Source: Deltaproteobacteria bacterium
GTDB lineage: Bacteria; Myxococcota_A; UBA796; GCA-2862545
NCBI GenBank assembly: GCA_007693595.1
Contig: REDI01000056.1
Location: forward strand, 1-64,000
Direction: 5' to 3'
Length of the DNA: 64,000 bases
How positions within the stretch are numbered: the stretch's first letter is position 1; the number at the start of each line of letters is the position of its first letter. The notes beneath the pieces were generated by a model that saw only the letters and a list, made by a program, of their open reading frames with translations, was not told the origin of the DNA and ran no database searches. This document shows positions 50,964 through 60,543 of the stretch, one piece after another. Made by a program: the position numbers and the translations under genes.

Positions 50964-52346
50964 TCAGGGGTGGTCTTGATCTTGGACCTCGGGCACCACC
51001 CAGCGATCGATGGCATCGGCCAAGGTCGGAGGAAGCACACGCTCCAGCGCCCGCGCGACCTCCTCCTCGGCGCGGGTCTCGACGCGGCGCTCCTCGCGCT
51101 CGAGGGAGGCTCCTCGGCGCCAGGCGTCGACCACCTGCCCCATCGTGATCGCCTCGGGGGGACGCGAGAGGGACCACCCATCGGTCACCTCGAGCAAGAA
51201 GCCGGCCTTCGCCAACACCACGAGCACGGGCTCCACGTCTCGCGCCACGAGCCCTACCCGTCGCGCGAGCTCGGTGCTGGAGACCGGCCCCTCACCCTGC
51301 TGAAAGTACCACCCCGACCAGGCTAGCAGCTCGATGGCCGTGTGGAGTCGAGGACCACGCACCTGTCCCTCATCGCGCTCCGCGTTCATGCGCTCGACCT
51401 CCCACAGGCTGCGGAAGTTCTGCGCGACAAAGGCGACCTCGACCCCGAGGATCACCATGATCCACAGCAGGTAGAGCCAGAGCAAGAAGACCGGCAGGAG
51501 ACCGACGGTGCCATAGACGATGGTGAGGGGATCATCGGTCTTGAACCACTGGAGGTAGAGCCTGAACCCCCACCGCGCGAGCAGGATCCCTCCGGCGCTG
51601 ACCGCGGCCCCGGTAAAGGCCGCCCTCCAGCGGACCTGAACGGTGGGGAAGAGCTTGAGGGCCGCGAGGAGAACGACGAAGGTGGTGAGGGGCTCGAGCA
51701 GAAAGCGCGCCCAGGCCGCCACGCCATAGTCATCGGCGAGCCGAAGGGTGCTGACCGCCGCGACGGTAAAGAGCAGCGGGACCAGGGTCATCGCGAAGTA
51801 GAAGTTGAGCAAGCGATAGGCCCAGGAGCGCTTGACCCTTGTGCCAAAGACAAGATTGTAGGTGTGCTCGACGAGCAGAAAGAGCCGGCCCGCGAAGATG
51901 ACCATACCCGCCACACCGATGATGCCCAGCGCGGTGAGATCGAGGTCGCCGATGCCCCGCATGATGAACTCTCGGACCTCGGGGATGTCTGCGATGAAGG
52001 TCTCGAAGATGAGAGTCTCGAGGGCCTCGCGGTCGCGCTGCACGATGCCCGTGAAGCCGAGCACACCAAAGACGAGCAGCAGCACAGGCACGAGCGCGAT
52101 GAGGGTCTGATACGCCATCGCTGCGGCCCGGATAAAGGCCTGATCCTTGGCGAGCTGGCGATAGAAGACCAGGGCCCAGCGCCCCACGGCGAGGAGAGGC
52201 AAAAACGCGGGGTTCTGGCCCTCGTCGGGCGTCAGGCGCCGATAGAGATCGCCGACGCTGAACGGCAGCCCTGGAATCACCTTCTTTTTCGACACGAAGA
52301 CTCCGGGCTGCTTGGACGGACGCGACCGCGGGAGAGCCCCTAGCAT
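50964..52346 (-). CDS. YihY/BrkB-family membrane protein with C-terminal winged-helix-like part
   Basis: A 460-residue protein. The ATG at 52346 gives a short basic N-terminus before the first helix; the frame upstream is Arg-rich read-through. Six to seven hydrophobic segments lie between about 75 and 320, with the YihY hallmarks FIRAAAMAYQTLIALVPVLL, NLVFGTRVKRSW and IVYGTVGLLPVFLLWLYLLW. The C-terminal 130 residues are soluble; VSSTELARRVGLVARDVEPVL resembles a winged helix. YihY proteins were once called RNase BN, which proved wrong; the real role is unclear. Divergent from rlmI. Confidence 0.87.
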   Translation of the reverse strand: MLGALPRSRPSKQPGVFVSKKKVIPGLPFSVGDLYRRLTPDEGQNPAFLPLLAVGRWALVFYRQLAKDQAFIRAAAMAYQTLIALVPVLLLVFGVLGFTGIVQRDREALETLIFETFIADIPEVREFIMRGIGDLDLTALGIIGVAGMVIFAGRLFLLVEHTYNLVFGTRVKRSWAYRLLNFYFAMTLVPLLFTVAAVSTLRLADDYGVAAWARFLLEPLTTFVVLLAALKLFPTVQVRWRAAFTGAAVSAGGILLARWGFRLYLQWFKTDDPLTIVYGTVGLLPVFLLWLYLLWIMVILGVEVAFVAQNFRSLWEVERMNAERDEGQVRGPRLHTAIELLAWSGWYFQQGEGPVSSTELARRVGLVARDVEPVLVVLAKAGFLLEVTDGWSLSRPPEAITMGQVVDAWRRGASLEREERRVETRAEEEVARALERVLPPTLADAIDRWVVPEVQDQDHP

Positions 52347-52428
52347 GAGGGGCGAGCGCGAAGCCGGCTCACCCCGACGACTCCGTCGTTCTACCTCTAT
52401 CGGCTCGGTGCCGTCTACTCCAGCCGGG

Positions 52429-52435
52429 TTAGCCC
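52429..52435 (+). promoter_or_regulatory. GTTA element 10 bases before rlmI
   Basis: GGGTTAGCCC: TTA (52429-52431) ends exactly 10 bases before the ATG at 52442, with only C/G/T-rich bases between and no Shine-Dalgarno. It lies in the 95-base divergent gap. Confidence 0.45.
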
Positions 52436-52441
52436 GCTCCC

Positions 52442-53635
52442 ATGAAGCCTCCAAAGTTCGCCGTCCACAAGCGCGCCGCGACCCGACTCGATGCAGGGCA
52501 TCCCTGGGTCTTCGCCAATGAGTTGCAGGCGCCCGCACGCGACCTGCCGCCCGGGGGCGTCGTCGACGTCACGGCCGTCGACGGTCGATTCATCGGGAGG
52601 GGCTACGCCAACCCCAACAGCCTGATCGCCGTGAGGATCTGCACCCGATCCAAGGCCCAGCACCTCGATCTGCCGGGCTTCTGGGCCGCGAGACTGCGCC
52701 AAGCTCTCGAGCTCCGCCAAGCCCTCTATCCCGGCCAGACCGCCTGGCGCTGGACCCACGGTGAGTCCGACGGCGTACCCGGACTTGTCCTCGATCGCTA
52801 CAACGATGTCGTCGCGGCGCAGTTCACCACGCTCGGCATGGAGCAGCGCCGCGACATCGTCCTCGAGGCGATCCACGATGTGCTGCCGCTCCGGGGCGGT
52901 GTATTGCGCAACGACGTGCGGGTGCGCGAGCTCGAAGGGCTCGAGCAGGGGCGCGGGGTCTGGTTCGGTGAGGTGCCCGAGTCCCTCACGATTCACGAAG
53001 GCCCCGTGGCCTACCAGATCGCTCCCTTGGGCGGCCAGAAGACGGGGCACTTCTTCGACCAGCGTGACAACCGGGCCTTCGCCGCGCGCCTGTGCCCTGG
53101 GAAGCGGGTGCTCGATGTCTACGCCAACACCGGCGGCTGGGGTCTGCACGCCCTGTACGCCGGCGCCGAGCGCGTCACCTTCATCGACAAGTCCGCAGAG
53201 GCCTGCGCCGCCATCGAGCGCAACCTCGCGCGAGGCGACCTCGCCGAGCGCGCCGAGGTCCTCTGCGCCGAGGGACGCAAGGCCCTGATCGAACTCGTGA
53301 CCCATGGCGCCCGCTTCGGCGCCGTGGTGCTCGATCCGCCCGCCTTCGCCAAGACCAAGAAGGCCGCCGGCTCCGCCCTCAAGGGCTACCAAGACATCAA
53401 CGCCCTCGGCATGCAGCTCGTCGAGCCCGGCGGCTTCCTCTTCACGAGCACTTGCAGCTTCCACGTCTTCGAAGACCGTTTCCTTCAGGCCGTCTCACAG
53501 GCCGCGCGCGACACCGGCAAGGACCTGCGGCTGATCCGGCGTGGGGAGCAAGCGGCCGATCACCCCGTCCTGCCCGAGATGCCCGAGAGCCGCTACCTCA
53601 AGAGCTACGCCTTTCAGGTGCTCCCCCAGGGATGA
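52442..53635 (+). CDS. rlmI: Class I SAM-dependent 23S rRNA cytosine methyltransferase (RlmI-like)
   Basis: A 397-residue enzyme with an N-terminal PUA-like domain (HPWVFANELQAPARDLPPGGVVDV), a central RlmI-type linker (YPGQTAWRWTHGESDGVPGLVLDRY) and a Rossmann methyltransferase domain: VLDVYANTGGWGLHAL (SAM motif I), TFIDKS, VVLDPPAFAKTKK (motif IV) and TSTCSFHV. E. coli RlmI makes m5C1962 in 23S rRNA; the same role is likely. The stop overlaps the start of the next gene (ATGA). Confidence 0.92.
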   Translation: MKPPKFAVHKRAATRLDAGHPWVFANELQAPARDLPPGGVVDVTAVDGRFIGRGYANPNSLIAVRICTRSKAQHLDLPGFWAARLRQALELRQALYPGQTAWRWTHGESDGVPGLVLDRYNDVVAAQFTTLGMEQRRDIVLEAIHDVLPLRGGVLRNDVRVRELEGLEQGRGVWFGEVPESLTIHEGPVAYQIAPLGGQKTGHFFDQRDNRAFAARLCPGKRVLDVYANTGGWGLHALYAGAERVTFIDKSAEACAAIERNLARGDLAERAEVLCAEGRKALIELVTHGARFGAVVLDPPAFAKTKKAAGSALKGYQDINALGMQLVEPGGFLFTSTCSFHVFEDRFLQAVSQAARDTGKDLRLIRRGEQAADHPVLPEMPESRYLKSYAFQVLPQG

Positions 53636-54321
53636 CCTCGTCCATTCGCCATCGCCTGCCGCCCCCTCTTCGCCTGCTCCTCGCAAGCTCGCTCGCCTTC
53701 GGCCTCACGGTGCCCCCGATCGCCTTGGCCAGCGAGGAGCCCAGCACGGCCTCGGCGGGTGAGGATCCCCACGACCCTCAAGGGCCGATGCCCTCCCAAG
53801 AGGTCCAGCGGCCGGTCGGCGAGCACAAGAGGGGCGAGCCCATCGCGCCTGGGCCCCCATCGCCCTGCCTAGCGAAGGCGCAGGTCTTCGTCCCCTGGTC
53901 GCTGTGCCGCGATCTCGGGGCCCCCGCGCGGGGCGACGCGCCCCAGCGCCTCGAGGGCTACGTCCAAGCAGACCCACCGATGGACTCGCCCACGCCCTGC
54001 GCCCTGGTCTGCACCCCCGACGCCAAGATGGCGAGCTGGTCCTTCCTGGTGCCCGTCGCCGGCTACCAAGGCCGCCTGGAGTGTGCCATCGGGCCGCGCC
54101 TACGCCAGAGCCTGACCCTCGGCCCGCCCGACACCGGCCCGTCCGCAGGGGTCGCGATCCAGTGGCAGACCAACCTCGAGGTCACGACCTACATCCTCGA
54201 GGATGAGTCTTTGATGCAGGCCGAAAACCGCGACCTGCGCACCCTCGTCTACCACGCGCGCCGAAGGCTGGATCCCCAGATCGGCTGCCCCGCGGGCCAG
54301 CCTACAGCTCCACCGCCTTGA
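53632..54321 (+). CDS. Secreted protein of unknown function
   Basis: A 229-residue protein coupled to rlmI (ATGA overlap). The signal peptide spans about 33 residues (LRLLLASSLAFGL, ending PIALA). An acidic Pro-rich linker follows, then a domain with six Cys (PCLAKAQ, LCRDLGA, PCALVCTPDA, LECAIG) and beta-strand spacing. The C-terminus overlaps the convergent gene by 20 bases. Coupling to an rRNA methyltransferase is likely positional only. Confidence 0.7.
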   Translation: MTSSIRHRLPPPLRLLLASSLAFGLTVPPIALASEEPSTASAGEDPHDPQGPMPSQEVQRPVGEHKRGEPIAPGPPSPCLAKAQVFVPWSLCRDLGAPARGDAPQRLEGYVQADPPMDSPTPCALVCTPDAKMASWSFLVPVAGYQGRLECAIGPRLRQSLTLGPPDTGPSAGVAIQWQTNLEVTTYILEDESLMQAENRDLRTLVYHARRRLDPQIGCPAGQPTAPPP

Positions 54322-55069
54322 GCTCACCGCCGAAGATATCGACGGGCTGATCGTCGACGCCCTTGGGTGGGGGCTCGGTGAGCTGGCCTTCGACCTTCTG
54401 GCCGGCGATCTTCGACTCGAAGCGCACGAGCCAGCCTTCGGAGGTGTAGAAGAAGGTGCCAGCGCCCTGGTCGATCTTGAGCGCGTAGCCCTCCACCGCC
54501 ACCGACTGTCCCTTGATCGTGACCGAAGACGGCCCTAGGGGCTCGACCCGCCCCGCGAGGACCTCGCCGGTCTCGGCCGAGAGCACGCTCACCTCGTCGG
54601 GGAAGCGGGCGAGGGGGACCCTGGAGTGGGGATCGAGCAGGTCAGCGGTCGAGAGATCGACCTTGTTCACCGCGAGATCGTAGCCTCGGGTCCGGCCGCC
54701 GCTGTCGATGGACATGCGCCACCCCGCCCCGGTCAAGCGGCCCTGGATCTCGGAGACCTCGCCCCCTTGATCGACGATGCTCACAAAGGAGGCAGGCCCT
54801 CGATCGGCGTTGGCCGTGAGCCGCTGGCGGTAGGTGAAGGAGACGCCAATCACCTTGGCGTCGATCTGGGTGTCGGCGCTGAGGGTCCGAAGCTCGCCGT
54901 GGTCGGTCTCTTCGATGGAGACGGTGAGGGTACGCTCCCCCACGGGCTTACCGTTGAGCTTGAGCTCCCAAGAGAGGGTCTGAGGCCCGGCGAGAGCCGA
55001 GGTCGGTCCGAGCAGCAGGCTGAGCAGCAACACGAGGCACGCGGGGGTGGAAGGGGATGACGAAACCAT
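54302..55069 (-). CDS. Secreted DUF6134-like protein
   Basis: A 255-residue protein. The ATG at 55069 (GGAGAGG upstream) begins a signal peptide with ACLVLLLSLLLGPTSALA; an earlier in-frame start at 55174 would add a charged leader. The mature part is beta-rich throughout: LSWELKLNGKPVGERTLTVS, YRQRLTANADRGPASFVSI and TFFYTSEGWLVRFESKI form the pattern of DUF6134-type export proteins. No Cys occurs in the mature domain. Its 3' end overlaps the convergent gene by 20 bases. Confidence 0.72.
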   Translation of the reverse strand: MVSSSPSTPACLVLLLSLLLGPTSALAGPQTLSWELKLNGKPVGERTLTVSIEETDHGELRTLSADTQIDAKVIGVSFTYRQRLTANADRGPASFVSIVDQGGEVSEIQGRLTGAGWRMSIDSGGRTRGYDLAVNKVDLSTADLLDPHSRVPLARFPDEVSVLSAETGEVLAGRVEPLGPSSVTIKGQSVAVEGYALKIDQGAGTFFYTSEGWLVRFESKIAGQKVEGQLTEPPPKGVDDQPVDIFGGELKAVEL

Positions 55070-55191
55070 AACCTCTCCAGGCTCGACCCGGGGGGCAGGT
55101 CGATCCTTCCACGACCAGGCCCACGAGGGGTTCCCTTCCCTTTCGGGCTCCCACGATCCATCATGCGATCGCATCGAGATCGGAGGGAAGC

Positions 55192-56265
55192 ATGTACCTG
55201 GACATCATCGCAAGGACCTGGCTCGAGGGGATCTGGCTCAGCATGGCGATCCTGCTGTGGGGGCTAATCAGCCTCCTTGTTGCGCTGGTCGCGCCCTTCA
55301 TCCTCGTCTTTCTCCAGCGAAAGATCTCACCCGCGACGACCTGGACCTTCATGGTGGTGTTGAGCCTCCTGGGCCTGATCGGCGCTCACGTCAGCGTGAG
55401 CGCCTTTCAAGACGCACAGATCTCAGCCGCTCCAGAGCTCTTGCAGACCATGTTGTCGCACAGTCTCGTGCAGGGGTGGTCCACCCTCTACCTCGCGGCC
55501 ATGCTGGCCTCCCTCGCCTTCCTCCTCTACGGCTTCAGCACCTCGCTCCCCGCAGCCCTCCGACCTGGGCCAGACCCCAAGCTGGACCTGAAGGGCCTCG
55601 CCGCCGCCTCGGTCGGAGGCGGTCTGGGCTTCGTGCTCGCTGTGATTGGGCTCATCGTGAGCACGGATCTGCTCGACATGCTGCGGTACCACCTCGGCCC
55701 CACGATCTTGCTCTTCCTTCTGACCCTGGTCGCCACGCTCGCCGTGTTGATCGCCTCCGCGCGAGTTTCCGGCAAGTCCGAAGCGCACCGCCAGCGGACC
55801 ACCTTCTACCGTTCGGGGCTTGGACTCTCAGGGCTCCTCGCGGTAGGACTTTTCGGTTTCACCATCTACATCTTGCAGTCGCTGGCAGGCTTCTCGGCGG
55901 TCGAGACCGCGTCGCCCGAGCTGAGGGCGACCCTGTTCGCCGCGTCAACCCAGGCCGCCCTGGGTCTCTCTCCGCTAGGCTGGTGCTTGGGGCTGATCCC
56001 CTTGAGCGCCGGACTGCTCAGCGCGCGGGCCAGCCGCCCGAAGACCGAGAACGCCCAGACCCTGCGCTCCATCGACGTAGCCCTCGCGAGCCTCGTGCTG
56101 ATCGTGACGCTGACGAGCGCCAGCTATCTACCGCCCGACACCTCCCAGCTCTTTCCTTACAGCCGGCCTATCGAGACGAGCCAGATCCGCGAAATGCTCG
56201 ACGAAGACTTCAGGCAGCTCCAGCAAGCGGTCGAGGTTGAGGCGCGGCTCCGCACACAGCGCTGA
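55192..56265 (+). CDS. Polytopic membrane protein, about eight helices
   Basis: A 357-residue protein with about eight hydrophobic segments (near 14-42, 49-70, 93-115, 137-160, 169-190, 205-228, 250-275 and 292-315) and a charged C-terminal tail (EMLDEDFRQLQQAVEVEARL). The first helical pair and the later pairs have similar spacing, so internal repetition is possible, as in MotA/ExbB-like channels, but no diagnostic motif was found. GGAGGGAA precedes the ATG. It is divergent from the DUF6134-like gene. Confidence 0.72.
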   Translation: MYLDIIARTWLEGIWLSMAILLWGLISLLVALVAPFILVFLQRKISPATTWTFMVVLSLLGLIGAHVSVSAFQDAQISAAPELLQTMLSHSLVQGWSTLYLAAMLASLAFLLYGFSTSLPAALRPGPDPKLDLKGLAAASVGGGLGFVLAVIGLIVSTDLLDMLRYHLGPTILLFLLTLVATLAVLIASARVSGKSEAHRQRTTFYRSGLGLSGLLAVGLFGFTIYILQSLAGFSAVETASPELRATLFAASTQAALGLSPLGWCLGLIPLSAGLLSARASRPKTENAQTLRSIDVALASLVLIVTLTSASYLPPDTSQLFPYSRPIETSQIREMLDEDFRQLQQAVEVEARLRTQR

Positions 56266-56381
56266 CAGGCTGAAGGGCCAGCGCCATGCGTCTCGGCGAG
56301 CCAGGCTGTCACACCTCGTCACCGGAGCCCGTGGATGTAGCGGGCGGCTCTTGCGCAGATGTACGAACCCATGTGCTCCCG

Positions 56382-56402
56382 CCGAGCCGCGTGACGGCTC
56401 GG
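56382..56402 (+). other. Hairpin in the leader of the DUF4397-like lipoprotein gene
   Basis: CCGAGCCG (56382-56389) pairs perfectly with CGGCTCGG (56395-56402) around a 5-base loop. No T-run follows, so it is not a standard terminator of the upstream gene. It lies 44 bases ahead of the ATG at 56446. Confidence 0.4.
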
Positions 56403-56445
56403 AGCGATCTGCTGCGCTCCCCCCCTTCCAGCCCAAGGATCTCCC

Positions 56446-58017
56446 ATGAAGCTCACCCCCCTGCTCGCCACCCCCCTCCTTCTGGTCGCCCTGGCCGCCT
56501 GCAACGGCGAAGACGACCCGATCCTCAGCACGGAGACGGACGCAGACACCGACACAGACTCGGACACCGACACCGACACCGATACAGACTCGGACACCGA
56601 TACCGACACAGACTCGGACACCGATACCGACACAGACACCGATACAGACACCGACATCGTGCCCATCTTCGGCCAAGCGCGCCTCCTCCACCTCGGGGTG
56701 AACGCGGGTCCGGTCGACATCTGGCTCAACGGGGAACCTTCCTTCCTGATCGACGTCTCCTTCCTCCACGCCACCGACTACGCCAGCTTCCCGGCCGGTA
56801 CCCACACCGTGGACTTGGTCCCATCCGGCGAAGACCTCGAAGCCTCCGTGTTGACGGACTCCATCACCGTGTCCGAAGGGGCCTTGACCTCGATCTATGT
56901 CTCGGGCGCAGTGGGTGAGGCCGCGATGTTTGCGCCCCTCTCCCTCCACACCTTCGAGGATGACCCCGACGCGGTGATGGACGACCGGACCGGCGTGAAC
57001 GCGATCCATGCCGCATCCTTCGAGCGCTACGAGACCGTGCAGGTCTGGGTCACCGACAGCGAATGCACTCCGCTCGACCCGATCTCAGAGACCTTCTCGT
57101 ACGGGGAGCGATCCGGGGTGCTCAACGTCGAGACCCCGCTGACCGTGGGCATCCGCGAAGGCGACAGCGGCGCCGTCGACTTCTGCTTCGCCGTCCCCGA
57201 GCTGCCTACGGGCGAGCTGTACAACCTCTACGCCTTTAACGACGAAGACGGTTCGTTCTTCCTCTCGGCCCACGCGCCCGATGGGACCTTCATCCCGCTT
57301 GGCCCTCCCGAGCCCTCCGACGACGGCCTCGCCGTCGTCCAGTTCGTGCACCTCGGAAACTTGCAAGACGATCCCACCTTTCCCCTCGTGGTCAAGATCG
57401 GGGAGATCGACGAGCGCGATCTCACCTACGGCACCGTCGGCGACCCCATCGAAGTGATCGCCGGCACCAACGAGCTCTACCTCTGGGACGCCTCGGTGGG
57501 CATGGACGAGGTCGTCTACCAAGGGGATCGGATCTTCCCCGCGAACACAGACTGGACGGTCTTCGGGGCAGGCTACCACTTCCCCGGGGGGGATGTCGCC
57601 GAGGAGTACCTTGGCTTCCGCATCGGTGCCTTTGAGAATGCCCATATCGAAGAGGGCAGGTCCGCTGTGACGATCGCCCACGCGATCGGGAGCCGGGAGG
57701 CTATCGGCTTCGAGACCGGGATCGTCAAGGTAGACCTCGTCAGCGACTGCGAAGAGAACGGTCCGGTCGACGAGTGGGGAGATCCTCGGGAGCTCATGTT
57801 CTCAGAGACGACTGCCCAGGACCTCCACATACCCGACGAGGGGCTCGGCCTGGTCTTGACAACCGAAGATGGCTGGGAGGCCTGCTGGAACGTCGTGCCG
57901 AGCGAAGGGCGCCTCACCCTGTTCTTCACCACCCCGAGCGACGAGCCCGACGCCGACTCCATCCGACTCCTGCAGCTCCGTGGCACCAACCTCAACGAGC
58001 TCGATCGGCTGCGATAA
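56446..58017 (+). CDS. Asp-Thr-linker lipoprotein with DUF4397-like domains
   Basis: A 523-residue surface lipoprotein (LLLVALAAC, Cys19). Residues about 30-72 form a long Asp-Thr/Asp-Ser spacer. Two DUF4397-like modules follow: ARLLHLGVNAGPVDIWLNGE at about 79 opens the first, and VVQFVHLGNLQDDPTFPLVV at about 305 opens the second. Both have the HL-xxG-xxVDIW-like strand followed by ADYASFPAGTHTV-type turns. The rest is acidic and beta-rich with few Cys. AAGGAT precedes the ATG. It was probably presented at the cell surface on its flexible acidic stem. Confidence 0.85.
   Translation: MKLTPLLATPLLLVALAACNGEDDPILSTETDADTDTDSDTDTDTDTDSDTDTDTDSDTDTDTDTDTDTDIVPIFGQARLLHLGVNAGPVDIWLNGEPSFLIDVSFLHATDYASFPAGTHTVDLVPSGEDLEASVLTDSITVSEGALTSIYVSGAVGEAAMFAPLSLHTFEDDPDAVMDDRTGVNAIHAASFERYETVQVWVTDSECTPLDPISETFSYGERSGVLNVETPLTVGIREGDSGAVDFCFAVPELPTGELYNLYAFNDEDGSFFLSAHAPDGTFIPLGPPEPSDDGLAVVQFVHLGNLQDDPTFPLVVKIGEIDERDLTYGTVGDPIEVIAGTNELYLWDASVGMDEVVYQGDRIFPANTDWTVFGAGYHFPGGDVAEEYLGFRIGAFENAHIEEGRSAVTIAHAIGSREAIGFETGIVKVDLVSDCEENGPVDEWGDPRELMFSETTAQDLHIPDEGLGLVLTTEDGWEACWNVVPSEGRLTLFFTTPSDEPDADSIRLLQLRGTNLNELDRLR
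56537..56655 (+). repeat. GAC-ACC microsatellite encoding the Asp-Thr spacer
   Basis: The tract is built of GAC ACC, GAT ACA and GAC TCG codon pairs in a near-tandem array, with three larger units repeating ACAGACTCGGACACCGATAC-like text. Such a repeat can change length by slippage, in 6-base steps that keep the frame. Confidence 0.8.
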
Positions 58018-58102
58018 TCCGTGCGGTCATGCAGACCTACCCGCAGCCGGACGACCCTCGCGTCACGGTCGTGATGGGGGGGGACCGAGCCGCGCGCCGG
58101 CC

Positions 58103-58996
58103 TCACAACGATGGCCCCTCGGTCCCGGGGGTCAACAAGCCATGGCGCTCCAACCGCGAGAGCAGCTCAGGCCAGCTCTGGGCGAAGGGGATGTCCTCTG
58201 CGCATAGGGGGGCTACCTGCGCTCTGTCGACAGACTCTCCCGCCTCGAGTAGCGCCAGAGCCATCAGGCTCGAGACCAGCTTCTGGGACCTAGGCGGGAG
58301 GGTCGAGAGGTCGAGGTTCGCGCCGATCCGGGCAGCCTCAGCCGACTCGCCTCGCCGTAGCGCGAAGAGCATCTGCGTGTGGTCGAGGAAAGGGCGCAGG
58401 GTCGAGGGGACTTCACGCGCGGAGAGGTGCGAGAGCTCCGAGGTCGCCCGGTTCATATCACCCGCCAAGACCGAGGCGAGGGCTCGCCCCTGAGCGAAGG
58501 CGACAAGATGACGCTTCAAGGGGTAGATCTTGAACCATCCCGACGCGTTCGCGTGATCCATCAACGCGCGCCCCCGTTCCGGGTTGCCTTGCTGCATCAC
58601 ACACACGCCCAAGTTGTGGATGCCCGCCGCGCGGAGGTGAGGGAGCAGATGGGGCACGAAGAGGTGAGCGCGAAGTAACACTTCCGCCTCGTGCGGATCG
58701 CCCGCCGTCATCGCCTGGACCGCGCGCTTGCTCTGGCGTTGAAAGGTGCGCGACGTTGCGATCTGGCGAATCGACTTGAAGACCACCGGCGCCACGAGGA
58801 GCAGCAGGAGGAGGCCGGAACATGCCAGTCCAGAGAGCAGGAGCAGGGGAGGCTTGCTCCCGCTCAGCTCCGAGCCGACAATCGGCAGCGCCAACGCCAC
58901 CCACGCCAAGAGCAGCGCGATCCACAGGAGGCGACGGCGCCAGAAAGGAAAGGGCCGTTCGATGAACAAGGCAAGAGCGGGGTCGGAGGTCGGCAA
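58103..58996 (-). CDS. Membrane protein with TPR-like cytosolic part
   Basis: A 297-residue protein with two adjacent membrane segments (about 20-42 and 48-72), followed by a helical soluble region of about 220 residues with TPR-like pairs: RAVQAMTAGDPHEAEVLLRAHL, GIHNLGVCVMQQGNPERGRALM and FALRRGESAEAARIG. This suggests a membrane-tethered scaffold. No catalytic motif is present. There is no Shine-Dalgarno of note ahead of the ATG. Confidence 0.75.
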   Translation of the reverse strand: MPTSDPALALFIERPFPFWRRRLLWIALLLAWVALALPIVGSELSGSKPPLLLLSGLACSGLLLLLLVAPVVFKSIRQIATSRTFQRQSKRAVQAMTAGDPHEAEVLLRAHLFVPHLLPHLRAAGIHNLGVCVMQQGNPERGRALMDHANASGWFKIYPLKRHLVAFAQGRALASVLAGDMNRATSELSHLSAREVPSTLRPFLDHTQMLFALRRGESAEAARIGANLDLSTLPPRSQKLVSSLMALALLEAGESVDRAQVAPLCAEDIPFAQSWPELLSRLERHGLLTPGTEGPSL

Positions 58997-59169
58997 GAGT
59001 ACCCATCTTCAGGGTCGAAGCGATGTCGAGGGGGGCCTCAACCAGGTAACCGAGCACCCGACATCTCCCATACAAAGTATCAGGGGACGGAGTCGCCTGG
59101 GCGTTGGCAGACCCGCGGTCAGGCGCTCAAGACGCCCTGGAAGCCGCCCGTGCTCCGCACCCGCCAGGC

Positions 59170-60543
59170 TCACTCACAGCAGAACAGCTTGTACTTCTCG
59201 GTGTTCGACCAGGGGCCACTCCAGCTCAGCCCATCGTCGTGGGAGCCGCGGTAGGTGACAGGATCCCCGCCCGGCGCTCGGGTGGCCTGTGCGCCGTTGA
59301 TCGGCTCCCAGACGACCCAGTAGACCTCGCCGGCCTCGAGGGGCACGCACTCGTCGAGCTCGGCACCTTGCCAGGAGTTCTCGGTCGCCATCGGCCAGGT
59401 GCCCCGACCCAGCTCGACGTCGGGGGCGTTGTCGAGGGCGTCGTGGGAGTACATCGAGACGGCGTTGGTGCCGGACCGCTCCCCGGTAAAGACCTCGATC
59501 CGCCCGATGGACATGTCGGCCGATGCGACGTGCCGCATGCCATATCTGTGGTCCGGGCCGCCCATCGAGACCATATCGCGGTAGTCATCGCCCATATTCC
59601 GCCCATCACAGGGAAAGAGCCCGCTCCGGATCGTCGCCGTGGCGTACGCCGCCGGCCCCTCATCGTCGCCATCCGAGGGCGTCAGGGTACAGATCCACTC
59701 CTGGCCTGCGGCGGTCGCCGAAGAGGGCACGGTATCCCCTGGCCACTCGGTGGTGAGGGTCTCGGTGAAGGCATCTCCGTCGACCGACCAGCTCGCGACG
59801 TACGCGACGTCATCGCCATCGGCGTCGGCGGACAACACACTGGGCTCGCAACGCAGATCGTGCACGCTGAAGGGGATGGACGGCACGATCGACGCCACGG
59901 GGGCCTCGGGTGGGCTGTTCTGAACCACGACGGGCGCGCTTCGGGCCGGCTCTCCGAGCTGGCCTCCAGAGCTAGCCTGGACCTCGACCTCGACGGACTG
60001 GTGCTTCACCGCCGTTCCTGCGGGGAGCACGGGATCGCTGCTCTGCTGGACCTCGTCCTCGTCGACGAAGAAGGTGTACGTCAGCACGATGGCATCGCCG
60101 TCGGGATCCTCGGCGTGGACCTGCGCTTCGATCGGATCGACGACGAAGGGCATGGAAGGCTCCAGCTCGACCGAAAGCACCGAGGCCGGGCAGGACCGGA
60201 TGGTGACCGCATCGCGGAGCGGAGAGCTGAGCCCATCGACGTCGACCAGCACGCCCCACTGTTGATAGCGTCGCGTCTGCTCGGCAGGGACGTGGTCGGT
60301 CTCGATCGAGGTCGGTCGCCCATCGAGGGTCCATTGGAAGGCTTCGGGAACCGCCCCTTGCACCTCGACGCGGAGGGTGTCGGAGCTGCAGGGCTCGTCG
60401 GGGTCGATCCGGACCGAGACCGGCGTAGGATCCTCGCCGTCGGTGATCGGGTTGAGGCCGGTCAGGTCGGAGCAGCCCGCCGCGAACAGGATGAGTAGCG
60501 AGGGTCGAATGGTTCCTCCTGGCCCCCGTAGGGACGGCCGCAT
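59170..60543 (-). CDS. Large lipoprotein with Ig/PKD-like modules
   Basis: A 457-residue lipoprotein starting at ATG 60543, with SLLILFAAGC (Cys24). Successive beta-sandwich-like modules occur (VRIDPDEPCSSDTLRVEVQG; LEPSMPFVVDPIEAQVHAEDPDGD; SIPFSVHDLRCEPSVLSADADGDD). The PxxPxxxD-L-C and DxDGD patterns are typical of PKD/cadherin-like extracellular proteins. The last 120 residues form a separate domain (IGRIEVFTGERSGTNAVSMYSH, then a Trp-rich end). Surface adhesion or binding is inferred. It is divergent from the lipoprotein at 60755, with a 211-base gap. Confidence 0.82.
   Translation of the reverse strand: MRPSLRGPGGTIRPSLLILFAAGCSDLTGLNPITDGEDPTPVSVRIDPDEPCSSDTLRVEVQGAVPEAFQWTLDGRPTSIETDHVPAEQTRRYQQWGVLVDVDGLSSPLRDAVTIRSCPASVLSVELEPSMPFVVDPIEAQVHAEDPDGDAIVLTYTFFVDEDEVQQSSDPVLPAGTAVKHQSVEVEVQASSGGQLGEPARSAPVVVQNSPPEAPVASIVPSIPFSVHDLRCEPSVLSADADGDDVAYVASWSVDGDAFTETLTTEWPGDTVPSSATAAGQEWICTLTPSDGDDEGPAAYATATIRSGLFPCDGRNMGDDYRDMVSMGGPDHRYGMRHVASADMSIGRIEVFTGERSGTNAVSMYSHDALDNAPDVELGRGTWPMATENSWQGAELDECVPLEAGEVYWVVWEPINGAQATRAPGGDPVTYRGSHDDGLSWSGPWSNTEKYKLFCCE

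Noticed and set aside
51342-52343. 333-codon plus-strand open frame opposite the YihY-like gene
   Set aside because: Extremely charged text without any fold pattern; the opposite strand encodes recognisable membrane helices.
56382-56402. Terminator of the membrane-protein gene at 55192-56265
   Set aside because: Good stem but no T-run, and it is 117 bases past the stop; listed as a leader hairpin instead.
56537-56655. Possible CRISPR array
   Set aside because: The repeats are in-frame codon repeats (Asp-Thr) without spacers and without cas genes nearby.
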